Shown in pieces: positions 12,804-23,662 of a stretch of DNA of 64,000 nucleotides (position 1 is its first letter; the number at the start of each line of letters is the position of its first letter). The DNA is from Epiperipatus broadwayi. Lineage: Eukaryota > Onychophora > Udeonychophora > Euonychophora > Peripatidae. The DNA is taken from the NCBI GenBank assembly GCA_028023455.1, contig JAQFVV010006311.1, positions 186,001 through 250,000 on the forward strand, written 5' to 3'. Both the position numbers and the translations under genes were made by a program. The notes beneath the pieces are model-generated. The model did not search any database. It saw nothing but the letters and a program-made list of their open reading frames with translations, and had not been told where the DNA came from.

Positions 12804-13283
12804 TCAAATATTTTTATAAAATAAATTTAATGACATCCTTGTGCTTGTTTCAAACAACATAATTTTTTGAAATAAGTCTACAGCAGCGTTCAATCTGTTA
12901 TGATACTTATTTTTTAAAAAAATATATGAAGTAAAAGCTCTTCCTACTAATTCCGTACTAGTAAACGGTAATAATAATTTAAGAGCTTTCTCAGAAAGTT
13001 GGTCATATTCTTTAATGTTTAACCAAAAATTAATTAGATTGTGTCGTTTGAATCCTATTTGTAAAGTTCTGTTACATGATAATTCTATTAAATTTTCTTT
13101 ATCCTTTATTGATAATGATGTAGCTTTTTCTAAATTTTCTGCATAGAAGGGGTTTGAAATCCAATTATCATTTGTGTTTTTGGGTTTTAGAAAATATTCC
13201 ATGAAAGACAATTTTAATCCTGTTAAATGTCCTATTATATTTTCTTGTATATCTTGAGGCAGACTAACTTTATCTTCAAACAA
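12804..13283 (-). pseudogene. hAT transposase C-terminal fragment (ZBED5-like)
   Basis: This 159-residue frame covers the C-terminal part of a hAT transposase of the ZBED5/FAM200-type lineage. The diagnostic stretch is LSEKALKLLLPFTSTELVGR followed by KNKYHNRLNAAVDL. In the family this region reads close to LSDKALKLLLPF-T-YL-E--FS-----K-KYRNRL and forms the dimerisation and catalytic-end domain. Upstream parts (BED zinc finger, first catalytic aspartates) are missing, so it cannot be active. It lies between matched inverted ends with an 8-bp target duplication, which ties it to that element. The frame is open, but the start is only the first available codon. Confidence 0.8.
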
Positions 13284-13611
13284 AAAAATAAGTAGATTTT
13301 CGAATACTTCCAGTTGATTGTTTATTGTTTTTGATACACTGTTTCCAAAAATCTAATTTCTTAATCATACTTTCAATTTTATTATTAACATTAAAGATCG
13401 TTATCGACTGTACATATTAACAACTTTACTGTATAATATTATTAATTAAAATATTTTTTATGAATTATAGGAAAAAACATTTCTATGATATTTTTATGAT
13501 TTAATTTTTTTTATGTCCACCATTATTGATTATTTTTCGTGTACCACCAACAAGCAACTCGTGTACCACCAGTGGTACGCGTACCACAGGTTGGGAAACA
13601 CTGCTCTAGAC

Positions 13612-14990
13612 AATAATAAAAAAAAACATAATGACAAAGAAATAATTATAGAAAATCTGTGAACTACAAAATACATTCTTATATATTATATGTTGTATCT
13701 TGTGATACTATCTTTTGTTCTTTTGTGAATTTTACTTTTTCAATAGTCTTGCCTAACTGGAATGAGTATCTTTGACAATAGGCTATCCAAATCTCAATTC
13801 AGTACAATAAATTGAATAAAATAACAACTCTAGATTACAACTAATTTAGATGACATAATTATACCACTATAATAAATAGATTATCTTTCAGCAGCAGCAG
13901 ATTATTGTATGATCTATTCCATCTCAACAACCAAGTCTTTCTACCTAAAATGTTACCATGATATTTGATACATTTTTGCACATTTCCAAATTAATAACTA
14001 TAAGCTGAGAGTTGCTGAAGATTTTTCTTCTATCTTTGAATAAAAAAGATTGAGTTTTTTTTAATATTAATTACTATACCAAGTCTTTATATGTTGCTTT
14101 CAAAACATTGTGAACATTATCTTTTGAATTGACAAGAATAACACAAATATCAGCATGCTTTAAATTTGACCAAGAATTCTCATATTTGCTTTCAATTTAT
14201 TTAAATCTCAATCATCAAACTTAAAATGTATTTTGATATATGTTTTTACTAACTATTTATAAACTATTCCAAAGACTATTAACATAAAACTAGAAAACAA
14301 ACTAGGAGTTAGTATATATCACTAATTAATATGTTTTTATTTTAAATGCCTGACATTTTTTACCAGCAGTAGTTTTCTCTCAATCTATGATGCAAATATC
14401 CCTCTGATGACAATCTATGGCTACAGTAGCAGAATTGAAGGACTTTATAAAACCACTAGTAAATATATTCCCTGATTAGAATTTCTAGAGTTTCCTTTAT
14501 GATATTTTGTTAATAGTTAAGCTGGGATTAAAAAAAAAATTCATATGCCAAATAAATAAATATTTTCACTTAAATGATTCACTTTGATAAAGTCTATAAA
14601 AGCAAGTGATAAATTTATTTGCTCATGACACATTTCTTGTATTTTTCTGGCAACAACAAAATAATGTTTATAGTGTTTCTTAACTCTTGAAAAGCAAAAA
14701 GAATCTATGATAATCATTTGTTTAAGGCTTAAAATAATATATTGAATAAAATTTTTGAAAATACTTTTTCTATAAGATATTACATGAAAATAACTGCAGA
14801 CTTTTCTATCTCTTTTTCTTTTATAAAAGAGAATAACAGAAATATTATTAAGAACGGATGACACAACATATAGACCCAAAAAATTTCAATAGTTTTTAAG
14901 CTAAAATATTACAAAATTTTAAAACTTCTCTAAGTAGTGAATATCTACAAGTTTTTCTTTATTAAAATTAATCCACATTGCACATATTCA
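13612..14990. other. AT-rich spacer
   Basis: No feature can be supported here. A 112-codon minus-strand frame near 14541-14879 has no recognisable motif and an amino-acid make-up typical of AT-rich chance frames. Confidence 0.5.
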
Positions 14991-14999
14991 AACTTTTTT

Positions 15000-16240
15000 T
15001 TAATACTTTTAGGTCAATTAATATAGCATCACAAAGATATATAAAAGCTACAATTTTTGTAGTGATACATTAACGAGAAATTGAATTTTTAAAAAAAATC
15101 AAGACTAAAATATGAATCCTATGTGAACATGTATAAAACATAAACATTCCTAACTGTACATGATATATAAATAAAACATTCAATTCTATGTTAAAAATTT
15201 ATTTTTACTAATTTAATTTTAAAAAATACACACAACTTTTTTCATAAACATAAAATCAAATCCCCACCACATAATAAATTTTCCATTTGTATGTACAGTC
15301 CAAATACAAAAACATTATAAATCTATACAAAAGTTTATTTTCAATAAAAAATAAAATGTAGTGGTAACTTCTGATACCAAATTGCTGTTTCTTCCATTGA
15401 TATCAAAACAGGAAATATACGTGGTCAGTTTTTATCTGATTTTTATAAAGAAATTCAATCAATTTTTAAACTATGTATGTGCATAATCAAAAACAAAAAA
15501 AAATACAATTTTAAAATTAAAATTTATTTTCAGCAATGAATAAAACTATTAAATATTATAAAGTAGTAACTTCCAATATCAGACTGATGAATTATTAGAA
15601 CAGCCAAGATTAAAAAAACATGATAAGTTTACTATCTGTACTGTACTATTTTTTTTTTTAAAGAAGTTTAAATATACCTCTAAACTGAATAAAAATCATC
15701 AACTTCTTATACAGTATTTTCTAAAAACTAAAACTGATTGATTCTGCGCTAAAAGTTTATTTTCAATAACAAATGAAACAGATAAATATTATATAGTAGC
15801 AGTTTTTTATACAAGATTGATAGATCATTACATAAACCAAGATTTTTTTGAAAAAACAACAACATATGATCAAAATAGAACTCGTAACATATTTTTTTTT
15901 AAAAATTAAAATCACCCATACACTGAATGTCAATTTGTTCCTATAAATGAACTTTTTACAAAAAAAGGTGATTTCCTATATTAAAAATTAATTTTCAAAA
16001 AAATCAATAAAATGTGTTTATGTTTTAATATCTGCATAATATTATACCAGTTTTAATATCTGCACAATATTATACCAGGGCCCTTAATGTTACAACATAA
16101 TAGACAATGACACAATTTTTTATGATGAATTATATAGTTATATACTTTACAATTATAACAGTTGAAATCAAAACACTTGCAAGTGTATATTAAAAGTTTA
16201 TTTTGAAAAAAAAAGTGATAATTTTCAGCTTTGTGCAAGA
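15000..16240 (-). repeat. Decayed tandem array, ~200-bp units (orientation 2)
   Basis: The tag AAAAGTTTATTTTCAATAA recurs with changes at about 15190, 15329, 15515, 15751, 15985 and 16192, mostly 190-235 bp apart. Several copies are followed by a similar AGTAGTAACTTC-like segment. It is the reverse complement of the tag at 9.5-10.2 kb; for example ATTCTATGTTAAAAATTTAT at 15183 is the complement of 10195-10218. A 28-bp unit (TTTTAATATCTGCATAATAT...) is duplicated in tandem at 16023-16050 and 16051-16078. Confidence 0.5.
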
Positions 16241-16274
16241 TTACCAGTTTGATGTAGAAATATGTACTAAACAA

Positions 16275-16365
16275 TTCAAAACAAAGCAAAACTCTCCATA
16301 CAGTAGTGCCATCTTGTGCCAACAAGAGCAATCAATGGATGCCAGAAGGCTTGCGCATGTTTAGA
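16275..16365 (+). repeat. Copy of repeat family Y
   Basis: This contains GCAAAACTCTCCATACAGTA, then TGCCA-C-TGTGCCAA, then AGCAATCAATGGATGCCAGA and AGGCTTGCGCAT. These are the same ordered blocks as in the hairpin repeat at 60.09-60.36 kb and the shorter relics at 36.88 and 57.22 kb. No coding content is seen. It is likely an old interspersed non-coding element. Confidence 0.7.
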
Positions 16366-17849
16366 AATATGTACTCAGAATATTTTTCCTCTTTCTAAAA
16401 AAGTTGAAATTATTTTAAGCCATATCAGTTTATTCATTAATTATTTTAAACTAAAAACAAAAATATTTAAAATTCTACACTAAACAAAATGTAAACAGAA
16501 AAACAATTTTCTTAAAGTGATCATTTTTATAATATCAATTTTTGAAACAAGTACAAAGTAGTTTAAACTCTTATTATGATTTTTTCCCCACTTAGCAGTG
16601 CAAAATTACAAGTTAATGTAAGTAATTAATGCATTTAAAAGTTGTTTTTTCTATATACAGTGGATCTCCAAACTACTCCAAGCCCCCATCATATACAAAC
16701 ATATTTAGTGTATAATAGCTCAAAAATTTTGTTGACAAATATAGATTAAAATAAAATATTTATTGGTTATTGAACTACAATTGTACAGTTCATTTTTGAC
16801 TTGCACCTATATTTGTAATACAGATGCTTTTTTATATGTATAGTATCAGTATATAAATTAAGATTATAATATTAAAAAAAATTAAATAATGTTAATATAG
16901 TTATTAATAATAAATTGAAAGAACACATTTTCACTCATGATTAAGAAAAAAAATTGACTACTATATTTTTATTTTTAAAATAAAGTAACTAGTGAAATGT
17001 TTGACTTTCATCACTATTAAATATGCTATAGGTGATATTCTTTCTTTTCTTCATTAACTTTAATAAATTAGTCTCTTTGTCAAAAAAAAAACCGATTAAT
17101 TTAATGTTTTTTAAATCTATTAATTTTAAGTATAAAATTTTAGCCCTATTTTTAAAAAAATATTTTTATTATATAAAATATTACACATCAAATTCGAAAA
17201 TGTTAATAAGGAAATAATAAAATGTATGTGCTTTCAACATAAACCAAAGAAATTTTATTAATGAACACGATCGTTTATGGCACTTTGAAATGGAAAAACT
17301 GCTGCTGGGATAATTTAAAAGTTATTTACAAAAAAAAATTTTTTTTTTAAATGTACTAAAGTATGGCTCTGAGAAGAAGAAAAAATGACTGCTTGAATAA
17401 TACAAAATTTGCACATTTTAATGTTTTTTATTTATTTATTTTTTTGGATAGCATATAATTGAAGACATGTAACTAGATACAATGAAATTTGTAATTCCAC
17501 TATAATTCTTTTTTTTAATCAATACAAATATTTATTAAAACAAATAAATTAACATTTTAAGCATTTCTCTTCATATCACTTTTACAATATATAAAAATAA
17601 TGCAATTTTATTACAGTACAGGAATCAAATTTCTACCACTGACGAATGTAAACTTACTTTTCCGGTTAATCAATTAAAAATAAAGAATGATTTTTTTTTC
17701 TTTTGTAAGGAATATTTATTGAAAAGTTATGATTAAAATCTATCAAGATATTCAATTTTTAAACATTTTCATTTTACTGATATAATTTAAATGACTGTAT
17801 TTTTTTGAAAATTTTCTGAATCCAAGGTCAAGTTTGAACCAAAGTTTTT
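16366..17849. other. AT-rich spacer
   Basis: This is low-complexity sequence with long poly-A/T runs. I could not support a gene or mobile element here. Confidence 0.5.
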
Positions 17850-18341
17850 GGATTACTGATTAATTCTTGCATCATTATTCATAGTTGAAGAAAATATTTT
17901 TTAGCATATACACCCAAGCATGCATGACAGAAGCACAAAAAATGAGGTTATATTGACTAGAGCAAAAAAAGTTTGTTCAGAAACTAACGATTTGGAAAAA
18001 AAAAAAAGATCTACATAATTTTAAATAGGCAACAACAACAAAATCAAATAAAAAAAAACAATTAATGGTAAGGTTAGCACACAAACTAAAAAACTTGCTA
18101 TCGATTTAACTTCAGAAGACCCTTTCCGAAACAATAGTGTACTAAAATGAATTCTAACCTTTACAAAATTTAAACTTTAAATGCTAAAAAAAACTAAAAA
18201 TGTACTTAAGAAATACCATGTAAATGAAGAATTTATATTAGTGAAACCAGTTGTCCCACTGAAAAGTGATCAAAGTATCACAAACTGATAATTAGAAAAG
18301 ACAAAAGGATAGATTTAAAATACCAATCCATGTATATACAT
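17850..18341 (+). pseudogene. Old Penelope copy 1, endonuclease part (left of the young insertion)
   Basis: Nucleotide similarity to the old copy at 28.4-28.86 kb is clear over about 450 bp: CATGCATGACAGAAGCACAA against CAATCATGACAGAAACACAA, AAAGTTTGTTCAGAAACTAA against AAAGTTTGTTCCGAAATCAA, and AGTGAAACCAGT against GGTGAAACCAGT in the GIY-YIG region. All frames are destroyed. The similarity stops at the 10-bp repeat that borders the young palindrome and resumes at about 26.35 kb with the 3' untranslated end. This fragment is therefore the left half of one old PLE copy split by insertion. Confidence 0.7.
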
Positions 18342-18524
18342 ATGAATATATAAACATTACAAGCATAAAGCTAAACTAGTCAATATAAAATCAAAACTAC
18401 CCCAAATCTAAAATTAAACCAGACCAGCATAAAAATAATATTAAAACACAACCTAAGGTTTCACTGCTACAAGCAGACTTCTCAAGTGTAAAGAACTACA
18501 AAAAACCACACATTATATATACTA

Positions 18525-20903
18525 TTAAAAACTACCCACAAATCCATTCACTTCCCATCCACCCTTAATATTAAAAGAACTCTTAAATAAGTTAATTGCT
18601 TCAGAATAATAAATTTTCAATAATAAAGACTCTTTAATTCTTCTTTTGATTTCATTTCTCTCAAAGAAGACAACCTTAGCTTCATCAAAATCAATAGTGT
18701 GACCTGTATCTTTTTCATGGACATACAAAGCAGAACTAAGATATCTATTTTTAACTCTACTTTTATGAACCTTTATTCTTTCATTTAAACTCAAACTACT
18801 CTGACCTATGTAAACCTTCTTACAAAATAAACAAGGAATAAAATATACCACACCAGGAATAGTCTTTCTATCAAAAACTTCTTTTGTATTATTTAATAAA
18901 TTATTCAATGTAACACCCCTTTTCCAAGCAATTTTCTTATTTCCAAACAATTTACTATTTCTACACACAATTCTATATGAAGACAATTTAAATGGCAAAG
19001 AAATAAAATCATATTTTTCTTTAACCTTTACATCCTTACAAATATTACTATTAAATAAAATACTTTTAACAAATTTATCAGAGTATCCAACACTCAAATA
19101 ATCTTTATAAAATTGATATTTCTGAAACAAAGCTACCCCACTAGAATTATTTAATTTAATATTCCTATGACAATAATTCCTTAAAGCAGCTACTTTATGA
19201 GATACAGACTGATAGCTATCAGGTTTAATTATAGATCTTAATTCTTTACTTTTAACTAAATGACTGCACAATAAACAATTAGTTTCTATATTTCTAATCA
19301 CCAAAAGATCTAAAAATTTTAACTTACCAAAATCTAACCCCCCTCCTTCTAACACAAATTTTATAGAAGGATCAAAACAATTAAACTCATTTACAAATTC
19401 CTTCAATTTATCATTCTCAACTACAAATAAACAATCATCAACATATCTGACAAATAATTTTACATATAAACAATTCTTTTTAATAATAATTTCCTCTTCC
19501 ATAAAACTAATATAAACTGAACATACTAAAGGAGAAATAATATAACCTATTATCCACCCTTCCTTAATCTTATAAAAATTATCTCTATAAGTAAAATACA
19601 TAGAATCTTCCAATAACAAAAGTAAATCTTTAATTACCTTAATTTTATTTTTTGATAAAGAACTTTTCTTAATCAATACAGACAAAAGAACATCAATACT
19701 GCTTAACCTATTAACAGACTGATACATATTTTCAATATCTAAACTTCCAAATACCCAATTACTTTCCATTTTAAAATTATTAATCTTATCAAAAGCCTCA
19801 AAAGAAGAAGAAACTGTGTACTGACCAAAATCAACAAATTGTTTTAAAAAAATTATTCAAGAATCTAGAAATACCCTCTACAACACTACCTGTAAAATCA
19901 AAATAAATCTTAAAGGAAAACCATCTTTATGAGTTTTAATATTCACAAACATCTTAGCTGATGTAAAATCATTAGGATAGCATTTTAAATAATCTACTCT
20001 ATTAAAAATTTTTAAATTAACCATTTTCTTCATAATATCTATCAATTTTCTTTTAATCAAATTACCTGGATTTTTATCTAACAACATATATTTACCATTA
20101 TTTAATTCTCTATCCATTTTCTCTTTGAAATCATCTCCTTTCATAATAACAAACCTACCAGCTTTGTCTTCACGAGAAATGATTACATCATTAGCAATTA
20201 ACCTATTTTTAAGATGTTTAATCTCAGCAGGATTAATAACAAATTTTTCTTTCCTTTTTAAACTTTTATTCAAAATCGATTGAATACCAACTTTCTGCTC
20301 ATCACTCAAATTACTAGATTCAATAGACGAAATTGTATCAAAAACTATATTTTTTGAATGAAATGGAACAAAATTAGGGCCTTTACCAAGAATCTCTAAT
20401 TCTCTATCATTTAACTTCAAATCCGTAAGATTAACAACTCTATCCTCAGAAACCTTATTCTCATATCCTTTATCACTACAATAAACTTTATTAACTTTCC
20501 CAAACAACCACTTTAATTTTCTTTCATATTTTTTACAATAGAAATTTGACCTATTCTGTCTAAATTGTCTCATAAAAAAATTCAAAATTGAATAATTAAA
20601 ATCTTGCCTCCTTTCTAAATAATATCTATTCCTTTTATATAGATAAATAAATTTATAAAACCTTACAAAAGTATCTTTTAAAAAACTATTCAATATATAT
20701 GTTTGTAACTTAAAAACTAAATTTTTATTTTGAATCAACTTTTTATTTCTACTAAAATTAATAACACAACACCTAGGAAAAACACTAAATTCCCTACATT
20801 TTTTAAGAAAATAAATCTGCCAACGTAAAGACTCTATCTTATCACTCAATTTAGACAAATTTTTAATCCTTCTAATATCATTAAATGGAAAATTAAACTC
20901 CAC
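18525..20903 (-). pseudogene. Penelope-like polymerase, full-length copy A (frameshifted)
   Basis: This is the minus-strand full-length copy, split into two frames: 19878-20903 (N-terminal ~340 residues) and 18525-19769 (414 residues). The second frame holds the reverse transcriptase, with motif A LDIENMYQ and the YVDD box, plus the C-terminal GIY-YIG endonuclease. Compared with intact copy C it has one T fewer in a T run near 19907 and one T more in a T run near 19850. The two changes restore the frame, but a stop falls between them. It also lacks a 10-bp stretch near the start that puts an ATG in frame in copy C, so no ATG opens the frame here. Both indels are in homopolymers, so sequencing error is possible. 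Otherwise it is about as well preserved as copy C. Confidence 0.85.
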
Positions 20904-21394
20904 AAACCCATACTAAATACCCAAATTACCAATACCCTTATAAATTAAAACCCAATAAAATCTACACACACTTCTATATATATATAACTAAATAAACACA
21001 AATACACTCTTTCAACCCAAACTCAAACAACAAACATAATATACATAAATGACATTCAAATATACTAATAATTAAAAACAAAAAACAAAAATAAATCTAT
21101 CAATAATAAAATGTCAATAATAAATATCAATAATAAAATATCAATAATAATAATAAAAAAAAAAAATCTTTACACTACATCAGCAAAACTACTCTTAAAC
21201 TCAAAAAACTCATTAAAATGTAAACATTACAAGCATAAAGCTAAACTAGTCAATATAAAATCAAAACTACCCCAAATCTAAAATTAAACCAGACCAGCAT
21301 AAAAATAATATTAAAACACAACCTAAGGTTTCACTGCTACAAGCAGACTTCTCAAGTGTAAAGAACTACAAAAAACCACACATTATATATACTA

Positions 21395-22276
21395 TTAAAA
21401 ACTACCCACAAATCCATTCACTTCCCATCCACCCTTAATATTAAAAGAACTCTTAAATAAGTTAATTGCTTCAGAATAATAAATTTTCAATAATAAAGAC
21501 TCTTTAATTCTTCTTTTGATTTCATTTCTCTCAAAGAAGACAACCTTAGCTTCATCAAAATCAATAGTGTGACCTGTATCTTTTTCATGGACATACAAAG
21601 CAGAACTAAGATATCTATTTTTAACTCTACTTTTATGAACCTTTATTCTTTCATTTAAACTCAAACTACTCTGACCTATGTAAACCTTCTTACAAAATAA
21701 ACAAGGAATAAAATATACCACACCAGGAATAGTCTTTCTATCAAACACTTCTTTTGTATTATTTAATAAATTATTCAATGTAACACCCCTTTTCCAAGCA
21801 ATTTTCTTATTTCCAAACAATTTACTATTTCTACACACAATTCTATATGAAGACAATTTAAATGGCAAAGAAATAAAATCATATTTTTCTTTAACCTTTA
21901 CATCCTTACAAATATTACTATTAAATAAAATACTTTTAACAAATTTATCAGAGTATCCAACACTCAAATAATCTTTATAAAATTGATATTTCTGAAACAA
22001 AGCTACCCCACTAGAATTATTTAATTTAATATTCCTATGACAATAATTCCTTAAAGCAACTACTTTATGAGATACAGACTGATAGCTATCAGGTTTAATT
22101 ATAGATCTTAATTCTTTACTTTTAACTAAATGACTGCACAATAAACAATTAGTTTCTATATTTCTAATCACCAAAAGATCTAAAAATTTTAACTTACCAA
22201 AATCTAACCCCCCTCCTTCTAACACAAATTTTATAGAAGGATCAAAACAATTAAACTCATTTACAAATTCCTTCAA
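21395..22276 (-). pseudogene. Penelope-like polymerase, 5'-truncated copy B
   Basis: This is an open minus-strand frame of 293 residues starting within the polymerase just after the YVDD box, at KEFVNEFNCFD, and running to the normal stop. It keeps the linker and the whole GIY-YIG endonuclease but lacks the reverse transcriptase core, so it cannot make a polymerase. It abuts full-length copy A tail-to-head (junction at 21220/21221). Its 5' end is the centre of the palindrome. It shares two diagnostic differences with B' (VVALR instead of VAALR; GTGTTT instead of GTTTTT in the EVFDRK region). Confidence 0.85.
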
Positions 22277-22292
22277 ATGAGTTTAATTGTTT
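22277..22292. other. Palindrome centre (16-bp spacer)
   Basis: The left arm ends ...AAATTCCTTCAA and the right arm starts TTGAAGGAATTT.... The 16 bases between, ATGAGTTTAATTGTTT, are themselves a copy of the sequence found just inside each arm (about 22308-22323). This looks like a slipped or switched template at the turning point. Confidence 0.85.
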
Positions 22293-23174
22293 TTGAAGGA
22301 ATTTGTAAATGAGTTTAATTGTTTTGATCCTTCTATAAAATTTGTGTTAGAAGGAGGGGGGTTAGATTTTGGTAAGTTAAAATTTTTAGATCTTTTGGTG
22401 ATTAGAAATATAGAAACTAATTGTTTATTGTGCAGTCATTTAGTTAAAAGTAAAGAATTAAGATCTATAATTAAACCTGATAGCTATCAGTCTGTATCTC
22501 ATAAAGTAGTTGCTTTAAGGAATTATTGTCATAGGAATATTAAATTAAATAATTCTAGTGGGGTAGCTTTGTTTCAGAAATATCAATTTTATAAAGATTA
22601 TTTGAGTGTTGGATACTCTGATAAATTTGTTAAAAGTATTTTATTTAATAGTAATATTTGTAAGGATGTAAAGGTTAAAGAAAAATATGATTTTATTTCT
22701 TTGCCATTTAAATTGTCTTCTTATAAAATTGTGTGTAGAAATAGTAAATTGTTTGGAAATAAGAAAATTGCTTGGAAAAGGGGTGTTACATTGAATAATT
22801 TATTAAATAATACAAAAGAAGTGTTTGATAGAAAGACTATTCCTGGTGTGGTATATTTTATTCCTTGTTTATTTTGTAAGAAGGTTTACATAGGTCAGAG
22901 TAGTTTGAGTTTAAATGAAAGAATAAAGGTTCATAAAAGTAGAGTTAAAAATAGATATCTTAGTTCTGCTTTGTATGTCCATGAAAAAGATACAGGTCAC
23001 ACTATTGATTTTGATGAAGCTAAGGTTGTCTTCTTTGAGAGAAATGAAATCAAAAGAAGAATTAAAGAGTCTTTATTATTGAAAATTTATTATTCTGAAG
23101 CAATTAACTTATTTAAGAGTTCTTTTAATATTAAGGGTGGATGGGAAGTGAATGGATTTGTGGGTAGTTTTTAA
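22287..23174 (+). pseudogene. Penelope-like polymerase, 5'-truncated copy B'
   Basis: This is the plus-strand mirror of copy B: about 293 residues from KEFVNEF to the normal C-terminus, truncated at exactly the same base as B. It carries a complete GIY-YIG domain (GVVYF, YIG, RIKVHK) but no catalytic reverse-transcriptase motifs. It differs from B by at least one residue (SYKIV for SYRIV), which argues against a pure assembly reflection. Its 3' tail runs to 23349 and joins the 5' leader of full-length copy C. Confidence 0.85.
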
Positions 23175-23349
23175 TAGTATATATAATGTGTGGTTTTTTT
23201 GTAGTTCTTTACACTTGAGAAGTCTGCTTGTAGCAGTGAAACCTTAGGTTGTGTTTTAATATTATTTTTATGCTGGTCTGGTTTAATTTTAGATTTGGGG
23301 TAGTTTTGATTTTATATTGACTAGTTTAGCTTTATGCTTGTAATGTTTA

Positions 23350-23662
23350 CATTTTAATGAGTTTTTTGAGTTTAAGAGTAGTTTTGCTGATGTAGTGTAA
23401 AGATTTTTTTTTTTTTTATTATTATTATTATTGATATTTTATTATTGATATTTATTATTGACATTTTATTATTGATAGATTTATTTTTGTTTTTGTTTTT
23501 AATTATTGGTATATTTGAATGTCATTTATGTATATTATGTTTGTTGTTTGAGTTTGGGTTGAAAGAGTATATTTGTGTTTATTTAGTTATATATATATAG
23601 AAGTGTGTGTAGGTTTTATTGGGTTTTAATTTATAAGGGTATTGGTAATTTGGGTATTTAGT
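23350..23662 (+). other. 5' leader of full-length Penelope copy C
   Basis: This lies between the 3' end of truncated copy B' and the ATG of copy C. It begins CATTTTAATGAG and holds a poly-T run, an (ATT)n tract with TTATTATTGATA variants (about 23402-23480), and no long frame. The mirror segment is 20904-21220 on the minus strand, where the ATT tract is slightly shorter. In Penelope elements transcription is thought to start in the upstream partial copy or pseudo-LTR. No clear promoter motif can be named here. Confidence 0.6.

Larger units (their letters stand above)
12024..13603 (-). mobile_element. hAT-superfamily DNA transposon, internally deleted
   Basis: The element has 16-bp terminal inverted repeats. 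The left end reads CAGCGTTTCCCAACCT, and the right end read on the minus strand gives CAGTGTTTCCCAACCT, a single mismatch. An exact 8-bp target duplication, CTCTAGAC, flanks it at 12016-12023 and 13604-13611; 8 bp is the hallmark of hAT insertion. Subterminal GTACCAC repeats occur at both ends. At 1.58 kb it is too short for a full transposase and carries only a C-terminal piece on the minus strand. It also contains a small retroposed insert at its left side. Confidence 0.92.

Noticed and set aside
22200-22360. Palindrome as a pure sequencing or assembly fold-back artefact
   Set aside because: The arms differ at several coding and non-coding positions, in T-run lengths and at their outer 3' ends, and old-PLE sequence continues on both sides. 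An artefact would give exact mirror copies. It still deserves read-level confirmation.
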